From Candidatus Thorarchaeota archaeon (GTDB lineage: Archaea; Asgardarchaeota; Thorarchaeia; Thorarchaeales; Thorarchaeaceae), in assembly GCA_019057475.1 (NCBI GenBank), contig DXJO01000020.1, positions 138,875 to 177,411 on the forward strand: 38,537 bases of DNA, read 5' to 3'. Both the position numbers and the translations under genes were made by a program. The notes beneath the pieces were generated by a model, which was not told the DNA's origin, made no database searches, and saw only the letters and a program-made list of their open reading frames with translations. This document shows positions 1 to 8,930 of the stretch, piece by piece (position 1 is the first letter of the stretch; each line of letters starts with the position of its first letter).

Positions 1-178
1 CATTAACTTCATCTATTGCCATCTCCAGCCCACAGAATCCGCACTTGACTGTCGCCACAATTTTGGCACGATATAGCTCTATCTTGATGGAGGTGTTACC
101 ACACTCCGGACACGGGTAGACGTCCGGAATACGCTTCTGAGGTCGTCGACGCACCTTCTGCCTTCGTCTTCTACCCAT
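1..178 (-). CDS. elf1: Elf1-like transcription elongation factor (C-terminus cut by window edge)
   Basis: The reverse strand from the ATG at 178 encodes 59 codons and runs off the window. The product starts MGRRRRQKVRRRPQKR, a basic tail, followed by CPEC (about residues 24-27) and CGFC (about 47-50). This basic N-terminus followed by a CxxC...CxxC zinc ribbon is the layout of archaeal and eukaryotic Elf1, a small factor that binds RNA polymerase during elongation on chromatin or damaged templates. A GGTGA ribosome-binding site lies 6 nt upstream of the ATG. A TATA-like CTTAAATG (261-268 read on the minus strand) is a candidate promoter. The gene is divergent from the small protein at 385. 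The call rests on sequence pattern; a generic zinc-ribbon protein is the alternative. Confidence 0.8.
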   Translation of the reverse strand, partial: MGRRRRQKVRRRPQKRIPDVYPCPECGNTSIKIELYRAKIVATVKCGFCGLEMAIDEVN

Positions 179-274
179 ATTGAATCACCATTTGCCTATT
201 TCACACAGACCGCGGATGGGCCCCGAAAGAAACAGAGCGGGCTCTGCGACGCCAGTTTTCATTTAAGCATTATG

Positions 275-311
275 TTAGGTCAACCATCACTAACTGAAAT
301 CAGTGACCTAA
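275..311. promoter_or_regulatory. Inverted repeat between divergent genes
   Basis: TTAGGTCA (275-282) is repeated inverted as TGACCTAA (304-311), a perfect 8-bp inverted repeat with a 21-bp spacer. A second nested inverted repeat, ACTGA-AA-TCAGT, occupies 293-304. The site lies between the Elf1 gene (minus) and the winged-helix-like gene (plus). It could be an operator or an RNA hairpin; no function is shown. Confidence 0.35.
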
Positions 312-384
312 ACGCTGAACGTTCAAATCAAGCAAGTTTTGCGCACAGAAGCTTTCTTATCTCAGCATACTTCGCTGTGAAACT

Positions 385-621
385 ATGTCAGGTTTCTCAA
401 GGAACGCCCAGTGTGTTTTGCGCATCCTAGAGTCGTCAGAGTCGATGTTAACTTCGGAGATTCTGGAAACCGCAAAACAGCCTGAGTATGTGGATCTCTG
501 CGCAGACTGCGCTGGAGGCGACGCATTCATTGCAGCTGCGAATCAGCTAGCAAGTCAAGGTCTAATTGCTAAGAAGTTTGGAAAGGGCGGCTACCGCTGG
601 CATCTTGTGGGGGCGAAGTAG
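385..621 (+). CDS. Small winged-helix-like protein, function unknown
   Basis: This 78-residue protein has a helix-rich N-terminus and a C-terminal segment (about residues 45-74: AANQLASQGLIAKKFGKGGY followed by RWHLV) that reads like the recognition helix and wing of a winged-helix domain. Two cysteines (in LCADCAGG, about residues 38-41) form a CxxC that could bind metal. The stop codon TAG (619-621) is immediately followed by the TTG start of the cysteine desulfurase, so the two are almost certainly co-transcribed and translationally coupled. Coupling suggests a role tied to sulfur or Fe-S supply, for example as a sensor; this is inference. I do not recognise the family. Confidence 0.6.
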   Translation: MSGFSRNAQCVLRILESSESMLTSEILETAKQPEYVDLCADCAGGDAFIAAANQLASQGLIAKKFGKGGYRWHLVGAK

Positions 622-1860
622 TTGGACGTAGCAAGAATACGCGAGGATTTTCCTGTCTTGAAGCGCATAATCAATGGTCATCCACTCGTTTACCTTGATA
701 GTGCATGCATGTCACTGAAGCCTTTGCAGGTACTTGCTGCTATGCGCGAGTACTATGAACAGTATCCAGCTTGTGCTGGTCGAAGTATCCACAAGCTTGG
801 TGAAGAAGCATCAAATGCATACTCTGCAGCACGAGCCAAGATTGCCGACTTCATCAATACTGCTGAGCCTGAGGAGTGTATCTGGACGAGGAATGCAACT
901 GAGTCGTTGAACATGGTGGCCAGTTCGGTGAAGCTTCCGAAGGGCTCGAAGATAGTTACTACTACCCTAGAGCATCACAGTGGCTCATTGCCATTTGTGG
1001 AGCGCGCACGCAGAGATGGTCTAAAGATTGAGATAATTGAAGCCAAAGATGATGGCACATTCGACATTGAGGACTGGAAAAGAGTCATAGATACTAACAC
1101 TAGTTTGATTTCAGTAGTCCATTCATCCAATGTAACTGGCACTGTTGCCCCGATGAAGGAGATTGTCGAGATAGCTCATGACCGGGGGGCGTTGGTCATG
1201 TCTGATGATGCCCAATACGCTCCACACCACCCCCTGGACGTGCAGGATTTAGATGTTGATTTCTCAGCTATCTCAGTTCACAAGATGTGTGGACCCACCG
1301 GTGTAGGGGTTCTCTATGGAAAGATGGACCTTCTGAAGTCAATGGACATGTTTCTGGTTGGAGGTGACACCGTAGCTGACGTCAGGTATGTTGATGGCAA
1401 AATCGTTCCGGAATACTTGCCTCCGCCAGAGAAATTTGAGGCCGGGCTGCAGAACTATGCTGGAGCCATTGGTGCAGGAGCAGCTGCTGATTATCTTCAA
1501 TCAATTGGGATGCACAACATCGAGCTTCATGAGAGGAATCTTTTGAGTTTCGTGTTGAAGTCCCTGAAAGAGATGGATAATCTTACAATCTTTGGAACGG
1601 ACGACATCAGCATCAAAACTGGACTTGTTGCTTTTATGGTCAGTACAGTGAACACTGCGCATGATGTGGCCGGCTATCTCAGTGATTCATACGGCGTAAT
1701 GCTGAGGTCTGGTGCACACTGCACTCATCCTTACCACTACCAGATGGGAATACCTCCTTCGAAAGGGACCAACAGGGCTTCGGTCTACCTCTACAATAAC
1801 AGAAAGGATGTGGAGGCATTCATAGAGGGATTGCATGCGCTGATTGAAGCAAGTTCCTAG
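622..1860 (+). CDS. sufS: Cysteine desulfurase, SufS/Csd type
   Basis: A fold-type I, class V PLP aminotransferase of 412 residues, the normal length for group II cysteine desulfurases. It takes sulfur from L-cysteine (releasing alanine) for Fe-S clusters and thio-cofactors. Visible features are the LEHHS stretch (about residues 116-120), an aspartate in SDDAQ (about 195-198) that should contact the PLP pyridine nitrogen, the PLP lysine in SVHKMCGPTG (K221), and the active-site cysteine in LRSGAHCTHP (C367). The TTG start directly follows the upstream stop, and a G-rich stretch (about 608-614) can act as ribosome-binding site. No SufBC or IscU scaffold gene is adjacent. It ends convergently with RPA and overlaps it by 4 nt. 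SufS rather than NifS/IscS is inferred from the N-terminal pattern. Confidence 0.88.
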   Translation: MDVARIREDFPVLKRIINGHPLVYLDSACMSLKPLQVLAAMREYYEQYPACAGRSIHKLGEEASNAYSAARAKIADFINTAEPEECIWTRNATESLNMVASSVKLPKGSKIVTTTLEHHSGSLPFVERARRDGLKIEIIEAKDDGTFDIEDWKRVIDTNTSLISVVHSSNVTGTVAPMKEIVEIAHDRGALVMSDDAQYAPHHPLDVQDLDVDFSAISVHKMCGPTGVGVLYGKMDLLKSMDMFLVGGDTVADVRYVDGKIVPEYLPPPEKFEAGLQNYAGAIGAGAAADYLQSIGMHNIELHERNLLSFVLKSLKEMDNLTIFGTDDISIKTGLVAFMVSTVNTAHDVAGYLSDSYGVMLRSGAHCTHPYHYQMGIPPSKGTNRASVYLYNNRKDVEAFIEGLHALIEASS

Positions 1861-3659
1861 TCCAGCATATCTGCGACATTCTGCTTCATTCGCTTGATCT
1901 CTTCAATGGGATCTGCGAAATCAAGACCGCTCGCAGCTATATCTACAGAGTCTTTGTACTTAGTCACACGTCCTTGAATCGAAATGTATCGTCCAAGCAT
2001 CTTGTCAGTGTTTTGCTCTATTGGTGCTTGGTTGTTTCCAGATTTTGAAATGAGATCGAATGCCTCTTGGGCTGTCATCTGCAGGAGTTCTTCACCTGTT
2101 TCGCCAAAGAGAGTCACTCGAATAGAACCGGAACCATCGTCCAACGTGACCTTGTACAGCATTCTGGGCTCTGGTTTCTTAACCTCGCCGCAGACGCTGC
2201 AGATGTACTTACCATCTCTATCCTCGACCTTCTTCCTACAACTCGGGCAGGCTTGGTACACAGGACTTACCTGACCAACCCCTACAACTATGCCACAGAC
2301 CTCTACAGTTTGTCCTTCGTTCTCCGCATCTATGTCGCCAATCATGACTCTTCCTGCGCGAGTTATCGTTTCCAAAGACACTCCCGAGAGGTCAAGCTTT
2401 GCCAGTTTCGAACCCTTGGGGTTGATTTTGATTTTAGCACGGCGACCCACGTGAAATTCAATACCACCTCTAAATCCCTCCTTCACGTAGCCATGTTTGA
2501 TTCTGATGACATTGTCCTCCTGCAAATCTTCTATCTTGTCTACATCATCATTCCAAAATGTGACCCGTGTGGTCCCAGATTCATCGGCAACAATAAGATT
2601 CTGAACTTTGCCCTCTTTTCCGTCCCTCTCAAAGGTCTTGGACGGGAAAATCCTGGCCACTTTGCCCTCAATGTCGACATCACGCATATCTACTGTCAGT
2701 TCCGAGATGTTCTTCCTGCCAAGTGGCTCTGAGGCAGGTGCTCCTACACTCACTTCCACCGCATCTATCTTCTCCTTTAAATCTCTCTCAACTTTCGAGG
2801 CTCTGGTGGTATGGAACTCGACATCTCCGTAGCGACCAGCCTTGGTGCGGCCGCCAGTGACTCTGATGACCTCACCCTCCTTAGCATCCTGCATCTCTTC
2901 CGCATGCTGGTCCCAAAATACAAGTCTGGCACTGCCAGTTTCATCAGCGCCAATGATGCTCAACACCTTGCCTTCACTACCGTCGCTTTTGCGGGTGAAT
3001 GTGGATAGATTGAAAATCTTGCCGATTTTCACCAACAGATTCACATCAAACGCCCCATCCTGAAGGTCATTCATTTTAGCAGTCTGCGACTCAAGCACAT
3101 CAAACTCTAGACCTTCCATCTCGTGGTCATCAATGATTCTAATGTTCGCCATGCGACCAAGGTTGAGTTCAAGGGCGTCACGCATTCCTTTCTTCACATA
3201 GGCACCTCTTATCTGAATTACGTCGCCAACATTGATTGCCCCCTCAGACACTGCCACTGTTTGGTCGTCCCACATAGCGATTCTGATTCTTCCAGTTTCA
3301 TCTGCAACCACTATGCTGGCGACCTTTCCTTCTCCGCCGCCGGATCGAGAAAAAGTTCTGACTGTACCAACATTGACAACCTTTGCAGTTAGGGCAACAT
3401 TCCTAATATCCTCGGATATGTCTTTGATTGTCAGGCGTGCTTTGGGAGATACCTGATGAAGATCGATACCAAGTTCACGTGCAACAATCATTGCTGCAGA
3501 TTCGTCGTTAACAACCTCAGGACCCAACTCCTGGCGTTTCTCTTCGATGAATTTCAAGATGTCCTTGCGTTCATAATCGGATTTGTGTTTCAAAATAAGT
3601 TGAATTGTTTCTTCAAGCGTGAGCACTTCTATTACCATCCAGTTGCTGGGTAGTGACAT
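1857..3659 (-). CDS. rpa: Replication protein A, multi-OB-fold single-stranded DNA-binding protein
   Basis: A 600-residue archaeal RPA. Three tandem OB folds are recognisable by a repeated pattern of an opening strand, a GKV.S/N core, then ADE(T/S)G...(M/F)W, at about residues 80-178, 203-292 and 324-413. A fourth, divergent OB fold (about 445-595) carries a zinc finger, C471-x2-C474 and C487-x2-C490, as in eukaryotic RPA70 domain C. It coats single-stranded DNA in replication and repair. The first 75 residues are helical and lack OB features. The ATG at 3659 fits a TATA box at 3688-3696; an in-frame ATG at codon 8 is an alternative. It is divergent from polC, its likely partner at the replication fork. 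Confidence 0.92.
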   Translation of the reverse strand: MSLPSNWMVIEVLTLEETIQLILKHKSDYERKDILKFIEEKRQELGPEVVNDESAAMIVARELGIDLHQVSPKARLTIKDISEDIRNVALTAKVVNVGTVRTFSRSGGGEGKVASIVVADETGRIRIAMWDDQTVAVSEGAINVGDVIQIRGAYVKKGMRDALELNLGRMANIRIIDDHEMEGLEFDVLESQTAKMNDLQDGAFDVNLLVKIGKIFNLSTFTRKSDGSEGKVLSIIGADETGSARLVFWDQHAEEMQDAKEGEVIRVTGGRTKAGRYGDVEFHTTRASKVERDLKEKIDAVEVSVGAPASEPLGRKNISELTVDMRDVDIEGKVARIFPSKTFERDGKEGKVQNLIVADESGTTRVTFWNDDVDKIEDLQEDNVIRIKHGYVKEGFRGGIEFHVGRRAKIKINPKGSKLAKLDLSGVSLETITRAGRVMIGDIDAENEGQTVEVCGIVVGVGQVSPVYQACPSCRKKVEDRDGKYICSVCGEVKKPEPRMLYKVTLDDGSGSIRVTLFGETGEELLQMTAQEAFDLISKSGNNQAPIEQNTDKMLGRYISIQGRVTKYKDSVDIAASGLDFADPIEEIKRMKQNVADMLD

Positions 3660-3687
3660 CCACTCGATACAACATTTCAGCTTGTAT

Positions 3688-3696
3688 CCTATAAAG
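3688..3696 (-). promoter_or_regulatory. TATA box of rpa
   Basis: CTTTATAGG read on the minus strand. It lies about 33 nt upstream of the rpa ATG, predicting a leader of roughly 5-10 nt. Confidence 0.5.
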
Positions 3697-3704
3697 TAGT
3701 ATGC

Positions 3705-3727
3705 TCAATCCTACCGAGCTGGATTGA
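3705..3727. promoter_or_regulatory. Inverted repeat between rpa and polC promoters
   Basis: TCAATCC (3705-3711) and GGATTGA (3721-3727) form a perfect 7-bp inverted repeat with a 9-bp spacer, placed between the two divergent TATA boxes. A shared operator for the replication genes is possible; this is inference. Confidence 0.35.
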
Positions 3728-3747
3728 CTAATCCGCAGTTGACAGGC

Positions 3748-3760
3748 CGAAACATAAATG
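3748..3760 (+). promoter_or_regulatory. BRE/TATA promoter of polC
   Basis: CGAAACATAAATG matches an archaeal BRE (CGAAA) followed by a TATA-like element. The predicted transcription start (about 3782) is about 10 nt before the GTG start of polC. Confidence 0.55.
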
Positions 3761-3791
3761 ACCACTACCGACAACAGAGAAATGACAACTT

Positions 3792-6700
3792 GTGACCGAG
3801 TCTGAGCCTAGCCTACCAAAGCATAGCATCCACTATGCCCGCTACTTCGCTGCACTGAATAAAGAGGTCAAAAGAATCTATGCAGTCGCAGAGAGTGCAA
3901 GGGCGAAGGGCGTTGACCCCACAACAGTTGTTGAGATTCCGCCAGCGTATGATGTAGCTGCTCGTGTTGAAGCTACACTTGACGGCCCTGTTGGCGTAGC
4001 AAAGCGAATTCGAGAGCTGCAGAAAGACAAAAAGCGCTCAAGAGAAGAGGTAGCCTTTGCTGTCGCCAAAGAGATTGCCACAGGGAATCTAGGTGGCATC
4101 ACAGACCATGAAAAGGCTGCAGACAAAGCCGTACGAGTGGCTCTGGCGATACTTACCGAGAGCATTACTGCTGCTCCAATTGAAGGAATCTCAAAAGTTC
4201 GAATTAGGGGCGCGGGTTCAGATCAATACCTTGCCATCTATCTCGCGGGGCCTATACGGGCTGCTGGCGGTACAGAGGCCGCCATGACGGTTCTAGTTGC
4301 AGACTATGTACGGCAGGTGTTAGATCTTCCAGCATTCAAGGCTACTGAGGAGGAAGTCGAGAGATCTCTGGAAGAGGTTGAGCTCTATGCACGAGCAGTG
4401 CATCTTCAGTATCCAGTGCAGCTTGACCTTTTACGACTAGCAGCCTCGAAACTACCAATAATGCTGACGGGGGAACCAACGGAGGAGTTCGAGGTATCGG
4501 GCAGTCGCGATTTGGATCGAATAGAAACCAACCGTGTTAGAGGTGGGGCAGTTCTAGTACTCAATGACGGAGTCGTTGGGAGGGCTGCCAAGCTCGCCAA
4601 GATTGTGAACGGATTGGAGATGCCTGGGTGGGAGTGGCTCAATGAGTTAGCTGAAAAAACCAGCAAGGCCGAGTCATCAGAGGATGAATCAGAGGAGAAG
4701 AAACTGGCTCCGAAATCCGAGTATCTAGCAGATGTGATTGGCGGCCGCCCGGTGTTTTCACATCCATCACGAATTGGTGGTTTCAGATTGAGATATGGCC
4801 GGTCTCGCAACACAGGATTGGCAGGGGTGGGCGTACATCCTGCTACGATGTTCTTGGCTGACGAGTTCTTGGCTCCTGGGACTCACATCCGAACAGAGCG
4901 TCCCGGTAAAGGCTCCATAGTGTCCCCCGTAGACACCATCGAAGGCCCTACGGTACTTCTTCGAGATGGAACAGTTAAGCAGGTATTTACTGCTGAAGAG
5001 GCATGCAGGCTTCAAGATAAGACCGAACGCATAATCTTTCTTGGCGATATATTGGTTGCACTTGGCGAGTTTCTTGAGAACAATCACCCACTCGTTCCAT
5101 CGGGGTATTGCGAAGAATGGTGGTCACACGATCTCGACAAAGCACTCATGAAACTCAAAAAATCTGAGGTCGAACAACGCCTTTCAGGCTCGGACATCAC
5201 CGCCAGTGATTTATCCGGATTTATCAGCAACCCTCTCTCAAGTATCCCCTCACCAGAACAAGCACTTCATCTGGCAATGTCATTTAGGGTGCCACTTCAC
5301 CCTAGGTATCTCTATCGTTGGCTTGCGTTGAATGGTGAGGAAATATCGGATCTTAGGACTTGGCTTTTGAAGAATAAGAGGATAGAGAGAACCTCCCAAA
5401 ACAGCCGCATAGTCCTTCCAAATGATGCACGATACAAAGAGCTACTCACAAGAGCAGGTATCCCTCATTCTCTGAATGAAGACCGTAGTATGATTTGCAT
5501 CACAGATAGCCCCGCAACAGTTCTAGCGCAATTGGGTGACAAACGCAAATCCCCCAAGGGAAGTAACGCTCTTGAGGCTCTCAATTCTTGCACGAAAATC
5601 GAGCTTAGGGATAAATTGGGGTTCTCGATAGGGGCAAGAATGGGTCGGCCTGAGAAGGCTGAAGAACGCAAGATGAAGCCTCCTGTTCACGTGTTGTTCC
5701 CGGTAGGACGAGCTCTATCAAGCGAACGACGAGTGGAACGCATTGCCAAAAGCAACGAACACACATCAACACAATGCACCTTCGATGCTGATGGCACGGT
5801 TATGGAACCCGCTCTGGGGGGTTCAGGTGTACGGCTTGAAATGGTATCCAGAATCTGCACAGGATGTGGGCTTGAAACCTTTGAGTCCAAATGTCGCGAA
5901 TGTGAGTCACATACTGAAGTCCAATCGTGGTGTTCGCATGAAGAGTGTGGCAGGGCAGTGGATACCACCACTGGAGTGTGCCCCAATAAACATGACATGA
6001 ATCTTATCCGCACCACGAAGACTATCTCTGTGGACTTCCAAGCGCTTTTGGAAGACATAAAGAAAGATCTTGGTGAGTCACAGACTTACAATCTTCGAGG
6101 AGTCCTAGGACTGACCAGCAATCATAAGGTGCCAGAATATCTTGGAAAGGGAGTCTTGCGCGCCAAACATGATGTATACACTTACCGCGATGGCACAGCA
6201 CGATTCGACGCCACTGATGCACCGCTGACTCACTTCAAACCCAGAGAGATTGGGGTTTCTGTGGGCCGTTTACATGAACTCGGATACAGAGCTGATTATC
6301 AAGGCGAGCCTCTGGTTTCAGATGAGCAGGTCATTGAGCTCATGGTTCAAGATTTGGTTGTCCCTGAAAATTGTGCGGACTACTTGGTTAATGTAGGCAA
6401 TTTTGTAGATGATTGCCTTCAGCGAATCTATGGCTTGGACAGATACTACGGGTTCCGTAGTCGTGAGGCCATAATCGGACAGTTGGTGATTGGGCTTGCT
6501 CCTCACACATCTGCGGGGATAATTGGCAGAATAATTGGGTTTACAAATGCAAGCGTGTGCTATGCACATCCTTACTGGCATGCTGCAAAACGGAGAAACT
6601 GTGATGGTGACGAAGACGCCCTAATTCTAGTCCTTGATGCACTCATCAACTTCTCTAAAGCTTATCTTCCAAGGGGCAGAGGTGGATTCATGGATGCTCC

Positions 6701-7355
6701 CCTTGTTCTGTCTGTAGTTCTAGACCCGACCGAGATTGATGATGAAGCTCACAACATGGAAGTCTGCAATCGATATCCTGCTCAGTTCTACAGTACGGCT
6801 GCTGAGGCGCAGCACCCTCGAGTGGTCGAGAGTCTCGTAGATATCGTGGCATCACGACTAGACAAAGAGGCACAATACGAGGGACTTGGCTTTACACATG
6901 ACACGTCATCAATCGATGATGGTCCGCGCAACTCGAGATACAAGACGCTAGGCAGTATGGTTGAGAAACTTGATGCACAGCTCAAGCTTGCGAAACTCAT
7001 TGATGCAGTAGACTCGCAGGATGTTGCAGAACGTGTGCTTTCACATCATTTCATTCGTGATATCAGGGGAAATCTTCGGGCATACTCAACGCAGAAAATA
7101 CAATGCCTGAAGTGTCACAGAGTATACAGAAGAGTTCCACTCTCCGGTTCTTGTGTCTGTGGCGCGAAGCTCTCACTCACTGTGAGGCAGAAGAATATCT
7201 CAAAGTACCTGACTATAGCCCAGCGGTTGATTCGTGAACATGGACTCGGACAGTACCTACAACAACGCCTTAATCTGATTAACTCATCTTTGGACTCGAT
7301 GTTCGTATCCGAACAGACATCTCTGTCTGAACAAGCTTCTCAAGCCAGCCTGTAA
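3792..7355 (+). CDS. polC: DNA polymerase D large subunit DP2
   Basis: The catalytic subunit of the archaeal replicative polymerase PolD; 1187 residues with no intein. The N-terminal region carries the family's IYLAGPIRAAGGTEAAM segment. The catalytic aspartates lie in NCDGDED (D938 and D940), followed by the conserved FMDAPLVL. Two zinc modules are visible: a Cys-rich block at about residues 692-735 (CTGCG, CREC, CSHEEC) and a C-terminal one (CLKCHRVY...CVCG). The last 40 residues contain SSLDSMF, which resembles a PCNA-interacting motif. The GTG start is supported by the promoter at 3748-3760. The small subunit DP1 is not in the window. PolD is absent from Crenarchaeota, which narrows the host. 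Confidence 0.97.
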   Translation: MTESEPSLPKHSIHYARYFAALNKEVKRIYAVAESARAKGVDPTTVVEIPPAYDVAARVEATLDGPVGVAKRIRELQKDKKRSREEVAFAVAKEIATGNLGGITDHEKAADKAVRVALAILTESITAAPIEGISKVRIRGAGSDQYLAIYLAGPIRAAGGTEAAMTVLVADYVRQVLDLPAFKATEEEVERSLEEVELYARAVHLQYPVQLDLLRLAASKLPIMLTGEPTEEFEVSGSRDLDRIETNRVRGGAVLVLNDGVVGRAAKLAKIVNGLEMPGWEWLNELAEKTSKAESSEDESEEKKLAPKSEYLADVIGGRPVFSHPSRIGGFRLRYGRSRNTGLAGVGVHPATMFLADEFLAPGTHIRTERPGKGSIVSPVDTIEGPTVLLRDGTVKQVFTAEEACRLQDKTERIIFLGDILVALGEFLENNHPLVPSGYCEEWWSHDLDKALMKLKKSEVEQRLSGSDITASDLSGFISNPLSSIPSPEQALHLAMSFRVPLHPRYLYRWLALNGEEISDLRTWLLKNKRIERTSQNSRIVLPNDARYKELLTRAGIPHSLNEDRSMICITDSPATVLAQLGDKRKSPKGSNALEALNSCTKIELRDKLGFSIGARMGRPEKAEERKMKPPVHVLFPVGRALSSERRVERIAKSNEHTSTQCTFDADGTVMEPALGGSGVRLEMVSRICTGCGLETFESKCRECESHTEVQSWCSHEECGRAVDTTTGVCPNKHDMNLIRTTKTISVDFQALLEDIKKDLGESQTYNLRGVLGLTSNHKVPEYLGKGVLRAKHDVYTYRDGTARFDATDAPLTHFKPREIGVSVGRLHELGYRADYQGEPLVSDEQVIELMVQDLVVPENCADYLVNVGNFVDDCLQRIYGLDRYYGFRSREAIIGQLVIGLAPHTSAGIIGRIIGFTNASVCYAHPYWHAAKRRNCDGDEDALILVLDALINFSKAYLPRGRGGFMDAPLVLSVVLDPTEIDDEAHNMEVCNRYPAQFYSTAAEAQHPRVVESLVDIVASRLDKEAQYEGLGFTHDTSSIDDGPRNSRYKTLGSMVEKLDAQLKLAKLIDAVDSQDVAERVLSHHFIRDIRGNLRAYSTQKIQCLKCHRVYRRVPLSGSCVCGAKLSLTVRQKNISKYLTIAQRLIREHGLGQYLQQRLNLINSSLDSMFVSEQTSLSEQASQASL

Positions 7356-7360
7356 TATCC

Positions 7361-8212
7361 CTATTCGACCTCGGTTGCTAGCCCCAACAAATCGCGATCA
7401 TCTATTATGCCAATAAGATTGCCTGCGGCTGAAAGCACCGGTGCTTGGTCAATGTCATTTTTCCTTAGTATTCGTACACATTCAGGAATGGTTGTGACTT
7501 CGGTTACATTGATTATGCTCTTGGTCATGACCTGTTCCACAGGAACATTGGGCAATTTCAAGAGTCTCTTGGTGACAATCAGAAAATCCTTGGAGGTCCA
7601 GCCCCATTCCACAGCTTGGTCAGTCCCGCTGTAGGTCTTGGATACATTCTCCTCGACTGTGATCTCAGACAGTCGTATGTAATCGCTGACTGATATCACA
7701 CCTGCGACTCCTCCGGCTTCGTTGACTACCACAAGCGCATGCTTCCCGGCCATCTCCATAATCATGTATGATAGGGGAAGAGGAGTCTGATCCCACACTG
7801 CAATGACTTGATGGTTAACAAAGTCTTCGATGCTCTTGTCGTCATATTCTCCGCTCTCTTCTAGTATTGCACCCAGAATGTCAGGTATGGACACAAGCCC
7901 CACGAGCTTGTCCTTATCCACCACAGGTAATCTCCTGTACTTCTTGTCCCGCATGAGCTTGGCTGCCGTCTTCACATTAGTTCTAGGTGTGACAGTGTCC
8001 GGGTCTCTTACCATGAGCATGGCAAGCTGGTTCTCGTCTGCTTTCCGCAAGAGGTCTGTTCTTGTGACTATTCCCACAAGGGTTTTGGTCCCTTTCTTCA
8101 CGATAGGGAGTCCGTTGATTTGTTTCTCTGCCATGAGTAGCAGGACATCTTCTCTGGTGCCTGGTACTGATACGAAGACCACGTCTTTCTGCATGCAGTC
8201 TGCGACTTTCAT
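7361..8212 (-). CDS. Protein with four CBS domains
   Basis: The 283-residue protein consists of two Bateman modules, that is four CBS repeats starting near residues 1, 67, 128 and 220. Each has the DxM...(V/T)..V/T pattern and a closing (V/L)xGI/V(V/I)(T/S)xxD(L/Y/I) strand-helix, e.g. LVGIVTRTDLL and LIGIIDDRDLL. No catalytic domain is attached. CBS pairs bind adenosine nucleotides or similar ligands, so it may be an energy or nucleotide sensor; the partner is unknown. It stands alone, convergent with polC and separated by only 5 nt. Confidence 0.85.
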   Translation of the reverse strand: MKVADCMQKDVVFVSVPGTREDVLLLMAEKQINGLPIVKKGTKTLVGIVTRTDLLRKADENQLAMLMVRDPDTVTPRTNVKTAAKLMRDKKYRRLPVVDKDKLVGLVSIPDILGAILEESGEYDDKSIEDFVNHQVIAVWDQTPLPLSYMIMEMAGKHALVVVNEAGGVAGVISVSDYIRLSEITVEENVSKTYSGTDQAVEWGWTSKDFLIVTKRLLKLPNVPVEQVMTKSIINVTEVTTIPECVRILRKNDIDQAPVLSAAGNLIGIIDDRDLLGLATEVE

Positions 8213-8369
8213 TGTTGATATTACTCCGGTACAAGATATAGAGTGTCATTGAACCTGCTAATTCTTGTTGGACAATTGAGATGTCTAGCCTCAACGACAG
8301 AACAAGAATAGGCTCTCTGCTGACCTTTTATGTCTATCTTTCATTTTAAAATGTTCATCTTTGGACACG

Positions 8370-8930
8370 CTACCAAGGGTTCTTCTTTAGCCCCAGTAGG
8401 TAGCTGCCTGCATTGCTCACCCAGTGAATGACGAGGGTTATGAGAATAAGAATTGCGGGATACACTGGATTTGGCTGTAGGAATGGAGCAGCAAGAATCA
8501 ACGCCATCAGTACAAACCCGAGCTGATCAAGCATTGGCGATGGCGCGCCACTATGGAGATTGACTCGCCTTTTTAGAAATGAACCTACCAAATCACCAAG
8601 CAGAGCGCCAATCGACAATATCAGGGCGATTGAAACGCCTGAGAAGAGAATGGTTTCCATGCCTTGTGTCACCGCAAGATACTGCACCATATGCGATTTA
8701 ACATATGGGGCAGCGATTGATTGTGCAACTCCGGTAAAAACACCGAAAATAATCCCTGAAGTAAATCCTCTGATAGTCTTGCCGTCCCCGAGAATCCTGT
8801 TGCCATCCCTGAACAGTAGCCCAGCGTCCATTGGTCTTCTTCCGCCAAAGATAACTGGAGTGGCATTGGCAACCCACGCTGGCAAGCCGAGCCATAGGGC
8901 GAGTCCAACTAGGGCAAGTTCCTCATACAT
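8370..8930 (-). CDS. carS: CDP-archaeol synthase
   Basis: A 186-residue integral membrane enzyme that transfers CTP onto 2,3-bis-O-geranylgeranylglyceryl phosphate, giving CDP-archaeol for archaeal phospholipid head-group addition. The family signature is clear: ATPVIFGGRRPMDAG (about residues 23-37), then RDGNRILGDGKTIRGF (about 41-56), with several hydrophobic helices behind it. Length matches the family (about 170-190). Its ATG overlaps the radB stop (TGATG, 1 nt), so it is translationally coupled to radB. No functional link between the two is obvious. Confidence 0.92.
   Translation of the reverse strand: MYEELALVGLALWLGLPAWVANATPVIFGGRRPMDAGLLFRDGNRILGDGKTIRGFTSGIIFGVFTGVAQSIAAPYVKSHMVQYLAVTQGMETILFSGVSIALILSIGALLGDLVGSFLKRRVNLHSGAPSPMLDQLGFVLMALILAAPFLQPNPVYPAILILITLVIHWVSNAGSYLLGLKKNPW

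Noticed and set aside
2067-2732. 221-codon plus-strand frame inside rpa
   Set aside because: It is the antisense shadow of an unambiguous RPA gene.
3792-7355. Intein in DP2
   Set aside because: The length is normal, the catalytic region is uninterrupted and no splicing motifs are visible.
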